This document shows positions 26,116 through 36,050 of a DNA stretch of 64,000 nucleotides, piece after piece. Made by a program: the position numbers and the translations under genes. The first letter of the stretch is position 1, and each line of letters begins with the position of its first letter. A model generated the notes under the pieces. It did no database searches, had not been told where the DNA came from, and saw only the letters and a program-made list of their open reading frames with translations. This DNA is from GCA-2732755 sp965228265 (lineage in GTDB: Bacteria; Planctomycetota; Phycisphaerae; Phycisphaerales; UBA1924), in NCBI GenBank assembly GCA_965228265.1, contig OZ245804.1, positions 434,001 to 498,000 of the forward strand, given 5' to 3'.

Positions 26116-26969
26116 GCGTTTCGGACCCGATACGTGTGGGCTGGGTGTTCGGACTGGCGCGGTCGGGTTCGTCGGTCACGGCGTACGCGGCGGCGGCCCC
26201 GTGGAACCTGCCCGTTGCCGACGAGATCATGGGCCCCTGGGACCGGACGGGCGCGCCATACAACTATCCGCCCGAGCAGGCGAGACTCGTCGAGATGTTC
26301 AAGGCCTCGCAGTCGCGTCTGACGCCCGAGGTGGCTGCGCTCACCCGCCGATTGCTTGAGGGTTTGGCGCAGAAGCAGAACGCGGACCGGATCGTGAGCA
26401 AGCATCCGCACCTGCGCTTCACGCCGGAGGAGCTGATCGAGCGATTCCCGAGCGATCGCGGTGTGTGGCTGATCCGCAACCCGCTGCGTCGGCTGGCGAG
26501 CATCCACGCGCGGGGCTGGACGTCGATCGTGCGTCCGAATCATGACCTGAACTACTTCCGGGAGTATGCCGAGCGTTGGCTGAGTCTGCCGAACGACCGG
26601 ACGCTGGTGTTCGAGTCGCTGAGGCGCGACCCGCGTGCGTACTTCGCGAAGATCTACGGCGCGTGGGATTGGACCTTTACCGAGGGCGACATCGACAGGG
26701 CCATCGCGTACCAGCGGGCCAAGTACCACGGGGCGAGCGGCGAGGTGGAGGCGGACCACACGCCCAAGCGGGCCGTGAGCGAGCGGGCACGCACCGTCCC
26801 TCCCGAGGCGGTGGAGCTGTATCTGCGTGATCCGTTCATGCGTGATCTGTTTGAGCGCCTGGGATGGTCGACGCGGAAGTACGACTATTGCGAGCGGCCG
26901 CCGACGCTTCCTGTACGCATCCGCCGGAAGCTTCGGGCGCTGAAGCAGCAGCGGGACGACGCGTCGTGA
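26112..26969 (+). CDS. Sulfotransferase-like protein, paralogue 2
   Basis: 285 residues. GTG 26112 overlaps the previous stop (GTGA); a longer frame from 26055 exists but would overlap the previous gene by 60 bases. RSGSS follows VGWVFGLA at the N-terminus, GPWDRTGAPYNYP and HPHLRFTPEEL are shared with its neighbours, and RNPLRRLASIHARGW is the likely 3'-phosphate site. The tail after residue 250 is basic (RKLRALKQQRDD), and differs from the other two. Start-stop overlap suggests equal expression with paralogues 1 and 3. Confidence 0.8.
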   Translation: MSVSDPIRVGWVFGLARSGSSVTAYAAAAPWNLPVADEIMGPWDRTGAPYNYPPEQARLVEMFKASQSRLTPEVAALTRRLLEGLAQKQNADRIVSKHPHLRFTPEELIERFPSDRGVWLIRNPLRRLASIHARGWTSIVRPNHDLNYFREYAERWLSLPNDRTLVFESLRRDPRAYFAKIYGAWDWTFTEGDIDRAIAYQRAKYHGASGEVEADHTPKRAVSERARTVPPEAVELYLRDPFMRDLFERLGWSTRKYDYCERPPTLPVRIRRKLRALKQQRDDAS

Positions 26970-27745
26970 ACCGGCCTCGGGTGGTGTGGCTTTTCTCGAT
27001 GACGCGATCGGGCTCGAGCGCGGTGACGTATGCCTCGGCCAAGGCGCTCGGCTGGGCGGTCGCTGACGAACCCTTCGGCCCGTGGGACCGCACGGGCGAG
27101 CCGTACAACTATCCGCAGGAGCAGGTCGAGTTGCACCGCGTGCATTACGAGCGGGGCGAGCGATTGACACCGGAAACGGTTCAGCTCGCCGAGCGTGTGC
27201 TTAGCCGGATCGCCGCGGATCAGCAGTCCGACACGGTGATCATCAAGATGCCGCACGCGATGATCGAGCCGGGGGATGTTGCAAAGTACTGGCCTGCCGA
27301 CCTGACGGCGTTTCTGGTGCGCAACCCGCTGGCGCGACTGAACAGTCTTTATACTCGTGGCTGGACCGACACGATCCGTGAGCCGTACGACATGGAGACG
27401 CTCAAGCTGTTTCTGCATCGATTCATGCACCAGCCGATTGAGCGCCGGTTCACGTTCGACGAGTTCACGGACACGCCGAGACGGTTTTTCCGCAGGCTCT
27501 GGACCGCGTGGGGCGCCGAGTACAGCGAGGAACAGGTCGAGCTGGCGGTGCGCTACAAGGCGAAGACGTACCACGAGTCATCGGGCGAGACGATCGAGGG
27601 GCGCAACCCCCACCGTGTGCTGAGCGAGCACCGCGCGGACGTGCCCGAGGAAGCCGTGCGCGCGTACCTGGACGATCCGGTGATCGGAACTTTCTTGCAT
27701 CGGATGGGGTGGGACGAGTCGGCATCGAGGTATCTCTCGACATGA
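26966..27745 (+). CDS. Sulfotransferase-like protein, paralogue 3
   Basis: 259 residues. GTG 26966 overlaps the previous stop (GTGA). The shortest of the three paralogues: VVWLFSMTRSGSSAVTY contains the phosphosulfate loop, EPFGPWDRTGEPYNYP is shared, and RNPLARLNSLYTRGW is the 3'-phosphate segment. A FDEFTDTPRRFFRRLW region and YHESSG near the end match the same parts of paralogues 1 and 2. The conserved order of motifs shows that the three genes arose by tandem duplication; the amount of divergence suggests that this is not recent and that substrates may differ. Confidence 0.8.
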   Translation: MNRPRVVWLFSMTRSGSSAVTYASAKALGWAVADEPFGPWDRTGEPYNYPQEQVELHRVHYERGERLTPETVQLAERVLSRIAADQQSDTVIIKMPHAMIEPGDVAKYWPADLTAFLVRNPLARLNSLYTRGWTDTIREPYDMETLKLFLHRFMHQPIERRFTFDEFTDTPRRFFRRLWTAWGAEYSEEQVELAVRYKAKTYHESSGETIEGRNPHRVLSEHRADVPEEAVRAYLDDPVIGTFLHRMGWDESASRYLST

Positions 27746-29151
27746 AGTTTCTCCCGCGACACGCCGCAATGGACTGGCTCGTCGTGCTTGTTGTCGCGGC
27801 TTTGCCCCGTCTGCTCGGCTACTTCACGCTGCCGATCATCATCACCAATGACAGCCTGGGTTATCTTGCGTGGGGCGAGACGATCGCCTCGGGCGGATGG
27901 CCCGACCTGCCCGTCGAGCGGGTGCCGGGGTATCCGGTCTTTCTGGCGGGTGTGTTCGGAGTCTTTGGCACTTCGGCGCACGCGATCACGCTGGCTCAAT
28001 CGGTGCTGGGCGTGTGCTCGGCGCTTCTGGCGTGGCGGATCGCCCGGCGGACCTCTGGACGTGCAGCGGGAATGGTTGCGGGCGTGGCGATCGCGCTGGA
28101 GCCGTGGTGTTTCATGTTCGAGCACTACGCGATCACCGAGTCGCTCACGCTCTTTCTGGTTCTGAGCGCGTGCGCGGCGGCGCTGGGTGACGGGCGCTGG
28201 CCGAGGCTCGTGCTCGGCGCATTTCTTGCGGGGGTGTGCATCATCGCGGCGGTTCTGACAAGGCCCGCGATGCTCGCCTGGGTGCCCTTCGTCGGCCTGG
28301 CGTGCGTTCTGAGCGCGCCCTCACCCCGACGGGCCGCGGCTCCGGCGATGGCGTTCGCTGTTGGCGTGATGGTGAGCCTGACACCCTGGCTCGCGTTCAA
28401 CAAGACGCGCGACGTCAACAACATCGTGCAAACCGACGGGCTCGCGATGTGGGGCGGGCTCGCACGCGCGGGGCTTCTCTCTCGCGCGTATCCGCTCCCG
28501 GAAAGTGTCGCGCCCAAGGCTGCGGCGCTCTACACCGGAGAACCCCCGAGCGAGGACGCGGTGCTCGGCTTCTACCACGCTCTTGACAAAGTTCGCGGCA
28601 TCGACCGCGGTGAACTGCTGCAAGGCTGGGTGTCGGTGAGCATCGATGAGCATCGGGCGGGCTACGCCAACGCTGTCTTGCACGCGGCGGTCTGGCAATC
28701 CAACGCGATGCTCCCGAGTTCGCCTTACACGCACGACGAGCTCTGGTGGTTCATGCAGCGCCTTGGAAGCGACGGCACAGCCGATGGGCAGCCCGCGCCC
28801 AATGTTCAGATCAGTAGCGACGGCGTGGTCAAAGAGCACTATCACGATCGTTCGCCGATCGGGCCTCAGGCGTGGCTGTACCGCAAGTGGCCCATCGGGA
28901 TGGCGCGGAACGTCGTGCATCCGGTTCTCGGACTTGCGTCGTTTGTTTGCGTTTTCGTGCTCGTGAAACGCCGCAAGTACGCAGCCGCGGCGTTGCTTCT
29001 GGGCTCGTTCGCGCTTATCGCCGGACACGCGGTGCTCTTGCAGCCGTTCTCGCGGTATTCGATGACGGCATGGGCTCTCTGGTGGTGCGGCCTGGCTATG
29101 CTCATTCCAACGAGGAAAACCGACGTTGAGCCAGCACCCGACGCAACCTGA
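27742..29151 (+). CDS. GT39-like polytopic membrane protein
   Basis: 469 residues. ATG 27742 overlaps the previous stop (ATGA). About ten membrane helices with a long periplasmic loop between roughly residues 220 and 400. The first loop has TNDSLGYLAWGETI and VERVPGYPVFLAGVFG, the layout of GT39/PMT-type transferases in which Asp and Glu of the first loop are catalytic. The RVPGYP motif is shared with many glycosyltransferases of unknown function in bacteria. Its location after three sulfotransferase-like genes and before a GT2 gene fits assembly of a lipid-linked or cell-surface sugar. Confidence 0.82.
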   Translation: MKFLPRHAAMDWLVVLVVAALPRLLGYFTLPIIITNDSLGYLAWGETIASGGWPDLPVERVPGYPVFLAGVFGVFGTSAHAITLAQSVLGVCSALLAWRIARRTSGRAAGMVAGVAIALEPWCFMFEHYAITESLTLFLVLSACAAALGDGRWPRLVLGAFLAGVCIIAAVLTRPAMLAWVPFVGLACVLSAPSPRRAAAPAMAFAVGVMVSLTPWLAFNKTRDVNNIVQTDGLAMWGGLARAGLLSRAYPLPESVAPKAAALYTGEPPSEDAVLGFYHALDKVRGIDRGELLQGWVSVSIDEHRAGYANAVLHAAVWQSNAMLPSSPYTHDELWWFMQRLGSDGTADGQPAPNVQISSDGVVKEHYHDRSPIGPQAWLYRKWPIGMARNVVHPVLGLASFVCVFVLVKRRKYAAAALLLGSFALIAGHAVLLQPFSRYSMTAWALWWCGLAMLIPTRKTDVEPAPDAT

Positions 29152-29923
29152 AACCATCGCCCATGCGGCGGCGGACGCGATCATTGAGGCTATGCCTTTC
29201 GGCGGTGTCGTTGACGCTGCTCGCCCGGAAGTCCTGCACTCGCCAAGGGTGAGCGTTGTGATTCCGTGCCTGAACGAGTCGCGCACGATCGCTGGCGTTG
29301 TGAGCGAGGCGCTCGGGTGGGCTGAACGCTCTCGAGAATCGATCGAGGTTGTGGTCGCGGACAACGGCAGCACGGACGGATCGGTGGCAATCGCCGAGAA
29401 ATCCGGCGCACGTGTTGTGCCGATCGCCGAGCGAGGCTACGGCAGCGCGATACGCGGCGGGCTGGCGAGCGCACTGGGTGATGTTCTTGTCATCGGTGAC
29501 GCAGACGGACAGCACGATTTCTCGCAGATCGGTGAGTTTGTTCGCCGAATTGATGGCGGCTGCGACATGGTCGTCGGCTCGCGTTTCGAGGATCGCGACG
29601 AGGCCAGGCGTTCGATCCCGTGGCTCAACCGCACAATCGGCGCGCCGGCGCTCTCGGCGATCGGACGCACGCTCTCGGGTGCCGGGGTCCGCGACTTTCA
29701 TTGCGGCTATCGCGCGATCTCCCGGCAGGCGCTCGGACGCCTCTCGCTGACCTGCGACGGCATGGAGTTTGCGACCGAGATGATTGTCAGAGCGGCTCAG
29801 GCGAGGCTTCGTATCGAACAGTGCCCGGTGACGATCCGGCCCGCGGGGCGTGACCGGCCGCCACACCTGCGGCCGCTCCGGGACGGGCTTCGGCACCTGT
29901 CCTGGATGGTGCGGAATACATGA
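29126..29923 (+). CDS. Family 2 glycosyltransferase (dolichol-phosphate mannosyltransferase type)
   Basis: 265 residues. TTG 29126 is used because GAGGAAAA lies upstream, and it overlaps the previous gene by 26 bases. The GT-A fold is clear: VSVVIPCLNESRTIAGVV, the nucleotide loop VVADNGSTDGS, GYGSAIRGGL, the metal-binding IGDADGQHDF and the acceptor region CGYRAISRQAL. There are no C-terminal membrane helices, unlike classical bacterial GT2 polyprenyl transferases. A likely role is making a polyprenyl-phosphate sugar donor for the GT39-like protein just upstream; this is inference from context. Confidence 0.9.
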   Translation: MSQHPTQPETIAHAAADAIIEAMPFGGVVDAARPEVLHSPRVSVVIPCLNESRTIAGVVSEALGWAERSRESIEVVVADNGSTDGSVAIAEKSGARVVPIAERGYGSAIRGGLASALGDVLVIGDADGQHDFSQIGEFVRRIDGGCDMVVGSRFEDRDEARRSIPWLNRTIGAPALSAIGRTLSGAGVRDFHCGYRAISRQALGRLSLTCDGMEFATEMIVRAAQARLRIEQCPVTIRPAGRDRPPHLRPLRDGLRHLSWMVRNT

Positions 29924-30450
29924 ACCAACGACCCGCGACAGGTAGGCGTTTGATGGCTCATCCGATCACGATCACCATCGCCGGGGCTGCGTGGTATCTT
30001 GGTGGTCTGGGTCTCGTGCTGCTCTACTCGGGTGTTTCGGACGCGCTTCACCCCTACCGGTACGCTGTACTGTGTCTCGGAACACTGCTCTTTGCTGTGC
30101 CCGTGTTCTGGCTTCGCACTGAAGCCGGCACTGTGCGCGGCAAGCGACGCGAAGACATCGTCCATCGTATCTCTCGCGGCATGTTGTTCGTTCTCGGATT
30201 GGCCGCGATTGCTGCGATCGGAATACTCGGAATTACCAGAGTGTTCGCAGCGACCTCTCTTCTCATCCTGATCTTTCTCGGGTTTTTCTGCCTGGGTACC
30301 TATGCACTCAGCGCATGGCTTTCGTGGATTCGGCGCGAGTTCTATTTGCAGCGCTGCCCAAACTGCCTCTACGACCTCTCGGCCGTGGAGTCCCCCACTT
30401 GCCCTGAGTGTGGCAGGATTGTCACGCCGTTTGAAACGGACCCCAGCTGA
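29920..30450 (+). CDS. Membrane protein with C-terminal zinc ribbon
   Basis: 176 residues. ATGA overlap with the GT2 gene. Four hydrophobic helices (about 18-38, 48-65, 88-106, 110-136) are followed by a cytoplasmic zinc ribbon with Cys146, Cys149, Cys161 and Cys164 (CPNCLYDLS and CPECGRI). This ending is common in planctomycete membrane proteins of unknown function. It is the last gene of the six-gene operon and its 3' end overlaps the convergent aat gene by 29 bases. Confidence 0.8.
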   Translation: MNQRPATGRRLMAHPITITIAGAAWYLGGLGLVLLYSGVSDALHPYRYAVLCLGTLLFAVPVFWLRTEAGTVRGKRREDIVHRISRGMLFVLGLAAIAAIGILGITRVFAATSLLILIFLGFFCLGTYALSAWLSWIRREFYLQRCPNCLYDLSAVESPTCPECGRIVTPFETDPS

Positions 30451-31114
30451 TTTCTTGATCGGCGACCTTGTCGAGCAGGTCGAGGTAGCGTTCGGTTTCG
30501 ATCTCGGTGACGCCGAACTGTTCGAGGTGCGGGTTGACGAACTGCGTGTCGATGACGCTGAAGCCGCGGTCGGTGCAGTGCTGGATGAGTTTGACGAGGC
30601 AGACTTTGGAGGCATCGGTGCCGCCGCGTTCTGGTCTGCTGAACATGCTCTCGGCGCAGAAGACGCCCCCGAGGGCGAGGCCGTAGAGCCCCCCGACGAG
30701 ATCGAGCTGGCCCGAGTCTCGTTCGAGCCACGCTTCGATGGAGTGCGCGAGCCTTGCCTCGTGGAGCAGCTCGAACGCCTGGATGATGCGGTCGTCGATC
30801 CAGGTTTCGGTGGATGAGCTGGGTGTTTCCTTGCGTGGCTCGGCGCAGGCGCGGATGACGCGGCCGAAGGCGGCGTCGGTCGTGAGGCGGAACTTGCCCG
30901 ATCGGTACGTCCGCATGAGGCGTCTTGGCAGGTGCACGCCCTTTTCGAGGCCGAGCAGTTCGGGACGGATCGGGAGCACGGCCCGCTCGAAGGGGCGGTA
31001 CCAGCGGACGGGTTTGCCGAGCCTGGCGGCATCGCGGCCCTCGGCCATCGGGAACGCACCCTGCCGATAGGCGTCCAGGATCGCCTCGATGAGCTGGGTT
31101 TCGCCCGATTCCAT
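30422..31114 (-). CDS. aat: Leucyl/phenylalanyl-tRNA--protein transferase
   Basis: 230 residues from ATG 31114; the open frame continues 38 codons further upstream but this part is not family-like. The enzyme adds Leu or Phe to proteins with N-terminal Lys or Arg, marking them for ClpS/ClpAP degradation (N-degron pathway). Motifs: AYRQGAFPMAEG, RWYRPFERAVLP (in place of the usual WxSPDPR), GLYGLALGGVFCAESMF and VIDTQFVNPHLEQFG. The final nine codons overlap the convergent zinc-ribbon gene. Confidence 0.93.
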   Translation of the reverse strand: MESGETQLIEAILDAYRQGAFPMAEGRDAARLGKPVRWYRPFERAVLPIRPELLGLEKGVHLPRRLMRTYRSGKFRLTTDAAFGRVIRACAEPRKETPSSSTETWIDDRIIQAFELLHEARLAHSIEAWLERDSGQLDLVGGLYGLALGGVFCAESMFSRPERGGTDASKVCLVKLIQHCTDRGFSVIDTQFVNPHLEQFGVTEIETERYLDLLDKVADQEISWGPFQTA

Positions 31115-31233
31115 GCCCGAGAATACGAACCCGGGTACCCGAAAATCACCCTTCCCGGTACAATTGATCCGGTCGGTGAAAGGGTGCGTCCAGGTTTCCC
31201 AAACACACTTCCGGCACAAGCGGAGCACGGACT

Positions 31234-31464
31234 ATGGACAACGAACTCATCGAACTCATCTTCGCGGGTGACAACATCATCTTTGTCACGGGCGGGACGA
31301 TCGCGATCGTGGCGATCCTGTTCAGTGCGATCAAGAGCATGGTGATCGCCGGGCACCGTGAGAAGTCGCGTCGTGAGATCGCCGCGTATATCGCCGAGGG
31401 CTCGATGACGCCCGAGCAGGGCGAGAAGCTGATGAACGCCGGCCCCAAGAGCAAGTGCAGCTAG
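31234..31464 (+). CDS. Small membrane protein, tandem paralogue 1
   Basis: 76 residues, with GGAG eight bases upstream. One membrane helix (about 16-34) is followed by a basic stretch and the segment REKSRREIAAYIAEGSMTPE. The same segment occurs in the next two genes. The pattern (helix, charged linker, short helical hairpin with G-S-hydrophobic-T-P) resembles SHOCT-like tails, which often mediate oligomerisation. Function is unknown. Divergent from aat; ten bases before the next paralogue. Confidence 0.8.
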   Translation: MDNELIELIFAGDNIIFVTGGTIAIVAILFSAIKSMVIAGHREKSRREIAAYIAEGSMTPEQGEKLMNAGPKSKCS

Positions 31465-31474
31465 GAGAACCGCG

Positions 31475-31825
31475 ATGCTGGAATTCGTTCTTGCCGACAA
31501 CACGCTGACGGACGCGATCGCCGAAGAGATCAAGCTTGTGATGATCGTTGGGGGCGGGCTCACCTTTGCGACGGTGATTGCCATCGCCGGGACACTCAAG
31601 AGTGTGATGGGCACGCGGGCCCGCGAGAAGACCAAGCGCGAGATGGCGGCGTATGTCGCCGAGGGCTCGGTCGACCCCGAGCACGCGATTCGAATTCTGA
31701 CCGCCGGCAACGGGACGGACGCGTGCGAGATCATCGCCAAGCGTGCCGCCGAGGGCTGGATCAGCGCGAAGAAGGCCGACCAGCTCATCCAAGCACTCGA
31801 GAAGCAGAACGCTGCCAAGGCGTGA
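31475..31825 (+). CDS. Small membrane protein, tandem paralogue 2
   Basis: 116 residues with AGGAG seven bases before the start. One membrane helix (about 20-42), then REKTKREMAAYVAEGSVDPE, then an extra C-terminal hairpin (AAEGWISAKKADQLIQAL) that looks like a second copy of the same short module. This gene is thus the two-module version of paralogue 1. No catalytic residues are apparent. It is co-directional with and ten bases after paralogue 1. Confidence 0.8.
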   Translation: MLEFVLADNTLTDAIAEEIKLVMIVGGGLTFATVIAIAGTLKSVMGTRAREKTKREMAAYVAEGSVDPEHAIRILTAGNGTDACEIIAKRAAEGWISAKKADQLIQALEKQNAAKA

Positions 31826-31894
31826 GACCGTTGACAAACCACACTGACTGAATCGTTCACATCGGACCGACAGACAAGACAGGACACGACCGAC

Positions 31895-32230
31895 ATGCTC
31901 GAAGCGACACTCGCCGACTCCGCACTCTCCGAATCGTTTGCTCGCTATCTGCTTCCGATCATCGCGATCGGGGCGGGGACGATCGTTGGATCGCTGGCCA
32001 TCACGTGCGGGGTGATGTACTCCATCGCGGTGAACAAGGCGCGCGAGAACACGAAACGCGAGCTTTCGGCGTATGTGGCGGAGGGTTCGATCACGCCCGA
32101 TGACGCGGTGCGCATCCTGGCGGTCGGCCTGACCAACCAGAAGGGCAGCAAGGACATGCTCGCGCAGGTGCTGGCGGCCCACACGGGCGCAAGGCCCATG
32201 CCGCAACCTGCCCAGCCCGCGCACGCCTGA
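31895..32230 (+). CDS. Small membrane protein, tandem paralogue 3
   Basis: 111 residues. It begins MLEATLADSALSESF, close to the MLEFVLADNTLTDAI of paralogue 2, has a helix at about 20-44 and the shared segment ENTKRELSAYVAEGSITPDD. The C-terminus is Pro/Ala/Gln-rich. It lies 69 bases after paralogue 2, so it may share the message. Its N-terminal similarity to paralogue 2 but not to paralogue 1 suggests a stepwise duplication. Confidence 0.8.
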   Translation: MLEATLADSALSESFARYLLPIIAIGAGTIVGSLAITCGVMYSIAVNKARENTKRELSAYVAEGSITPDDAVRILAVGLTNQKGSKDMLAQVLAAHTGARPMPQPAQPAHA

Positions 32231-32243
32231 TGCGCGAAACGCG

Positions 32244-34364
32244 CTAGGCCTTTGCCGATTCACACCCACGGATCATGACGAGCACGCGGAGGACCTCCGC
32301 GATGGACCATGCCTGCGCCGGGCAGCCGCCGGGCGACTGGGGCTTGGGTGTTGTGTCGCCGTCGTAGACCTCGTAGAGCTGCCCGAGCGCGGGGGCTTCG
32401 GGATCGGTGACGAGATCGACGAGCTTCTGGACCAGCATGCGGGCCTCGGCACAGGCACTGGGCGCGTGATCGAACGCGCGGAGCCAGGCCTCGGCCATCG
32501 GGCCGATGAGCCAGGGCCAGACCGTGCCGTTGTGGTACGCGGCATCGAGCTCGCGGATCGGGCCCACGAATCTGCCGCGGTATTTGGCGTCGAGCGGGTC
32601 GAGCGTGCGCATGCCCGCGGGCGTCCAGAGCCTTTCGCGGCAGACTTTCACGAGCGAGCGTTCCTGGGTCGTGCCGAGCGGGCCGTGCGGCAGGCTGACG
32701 AGGAAGAGCTGGTTCGGGCGGAGCTCCATGATCGGGCGCCAGCCGTTCGAGGTGAGCTGCAAACGGTCGTACGCGCAGCCGAAGCGTTCGCACCAGAACT
32801 GTCCGCGGATGGCCTCGGCGGCCTGATCGGCGCGGGCGGTCAGGTCGCGCGAGCGGCTGATATCAGTTGACGCGACGAGCACCGCGAGCGAGCGGAGCGC
32901 GGATTGCCAGAGCGCCTGGATCTCAACGGGCTTGCCGTGACGGGGCGTGAAGATGAAGCCGTCACGCTTGGCGTCCATCCACGTGAGCTGTGTGTGCTCG
33001 TTGCCGGCGCTGACGAGTCCGTCGGCGGGATCGACCTTGATGTCGTAGCGCGTGCCGGTGAGGTAAGCCGAGATCACGCGGTAGCAGGCGGGGACGAGTT
33101 CGTCGGAGACGACCGATCGTGTGTCGGCGTCGTGCGCGACGCTCGCGAGCTGGCAGACCGCGTGGACGAACCACAGGCTCGCGTCGACGGTGTTGTACTC
33201 GGCCTCGCCGCCCTCGTCGCTGAACCGGTTCGGGATGAGCCCGTCCTGCTGCGCCTCGGCAAACGTCCGGAGCATCGAGGCGGCTTCGGTTGTTCGGCCC
33301 GTCGCCAGCAGCAAGCCGGGCATCGAGATCATCGCGTCGCGGCCCCAATCGCTGAACCACGGGTAACCCGCCAGGATCGAGACCTGCGCGTGCTCGTCGC
33401 GCACGCTCCTGGGTGTCGGGCCCCGGCGGACAACGAACTGGTCCGCGGCCCGCGCCAGCGCCATGACCGCTCGGTCGTCGGCATGGTCGCCCGAGCCGCT
33501 GCGCAGAACGACGTGCGCTGCGCGCTCCGTCCGCTCGCGCCGCTCGCAGGGGTCGCCCGGCTTCCAGGCGCGGAGATCGGCTTCCTCGGCGTGCCCGCCC
33601 AGGCGGACGAGCACCTGCGCGGGTTCCTCGAGAGACAGGTGCAGCTCACCCGGGCAGAAGAGGCACTCGGTGTCGTCGTAGCCTCGGTTCGTCTCTGTGG
33701 TGTACCGCGCGCCGTGCCACCAGTGCGGATGGGGCTTGAACCCGCCTCTGGCCTCGATGGTCGCGAACAGGCCGTGGCGTTCGATGGTCACGCTCTGCCC
33801 GCATGCTGTACCGGCCAGCCGCACCGCCGTGTCGGGTTCGTGGTTGAGGTGGTGGTGATCTCGCAGGGGCATGAGCGGTCGGCACTGGATCCAGCCGTGC
33901 GCGCCGGCGAGCTCGTAGCGGATGGTGGCCGCTGAGCGACGCTCGTGCAGGTGAAGGCTGCGTTTAAGCGTGGCGCCATCCCCCACGTCGTAGGTCCAGA
34001 CGGCTTCATCGCCGACTTCAAAGGAGATCAGGCGATCGCGTCCGCCCGAGAGCAGGGTCTCGTCCGCGAACCGCATGTCGGTCAGGTCAACGGGCCGGGC
34101 GTTTGGGGTGTCCGGGTGGAGCCAGAGGATCTCGCCCATCGAGGTGAGCAGCATCGCCCGGCTGACGGGTGGCGTGAGCGAGACGCAGAGCAGCCCGTGG
34201 TAGCGCCGATCGGGCAGACCCGCGGCATTTCCCATGGCGTACCCGCCCGAGCCGTCGGTCAGGAGCCATTCCCGAGCCCCAAGCTGTAAACGCTCGGCGG
34301 GCGTGCCCGCACAGACCTTCACGGGTCGGGCCCGCACCTCTTCTGCCGTGTCTGCTCGGATCAC
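32244..34364 (-). CDS. Glycogen debranching enzyme (amylo-alpha-1,6-glucosidase type)
   Basis: 706 residues, the length of bacterial and archaeal debranching enzymes of this type. The N-terminal beta domain begins REWLLTDGSGGYAMGNAAGLPDRRYHGLL, an almost diagnostic sequence. The C-terminal (alpha/alpha)6 domain shows GYPWFSDWGRDAMISMPG and PNRFSDEGGEAEYNTVDASLW. An Asp/Glu pair in these segments is expected to be catalytic. The protein should release glucose from alpha-1,6 branches of glycogen. Divergent from guaB; no other glycogen gene lies in the window. The final codons lie 14 bases from the third small membrane paralogue. Confidence 0.94.
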   Translation of the reverse strand: MIRADTAEEVRARPVKVCAGTPAERLQLGAREWLLTDGSGGYAMGNAAGLPDRRYHGLLCVSLTPPVSRAMLLTSMGEILWLHPDTPNARPVDLTDMRFADETLLSGGRDRLISFEVGDEAVWTYDVGDGATLKRSLHLHERRSAATIRYELAGAHGWIQCRPLMPLRDHHHLNHEPDTAVRLAGTACGQSVTIERHGLFATIEARGGFKPHPHWWHGARYTTETNRGYDDTECLFCPGELHLSLEEPAQVLVRLGGHAEEADLRAWKPGDPCERRERTERAAHVVLRSGSGDHADDRAVMALARAADQFVVRRGPTPRSVRDEHAQVSILAGYPWFSDWGRDAMISMPGLLLATGRTTEAASMLRTFAEAQQDGLIPNRFSDEGGEAEYNTVDASLWFVHAVCQLASVAHDADTRSVVSDELVPACYRVISAYLTGTRYDIKVDPADGLVSAGNEHTQLTWMDAKRDGFIFTPRHGKPVEIQALWQSALRSLAVLVASTDISRSRDLTARADQAAEAIRGQFWCERFGCAYDRLQLTSNGWRPIMELRPNQLFLVSLPHGPLGTTQERSLVKVCRERLWTPAGMRTLDPLDAKYRGRFVGPIRELDAAYHNGTVWPWLIGPMAEAWLRAFDHAPSACAEARMLVQKLVDLVTDPEAPALGQLYEVYDGDTTPKPQSPGGCPAQAWSIAEVLRVLVMIRGCESAKA

Positions 34365-34430
34365 CGTTTGCCCCGGAGTCTTGATGGCTCTCTTGCTTGA
34401 CTGCCCATGCTACCCGTGGGACACTGTCTC

Positions 34431-36038
<1,608 letters not shown>

Positions 36039-36050
36039 TTCACGCGAGGC

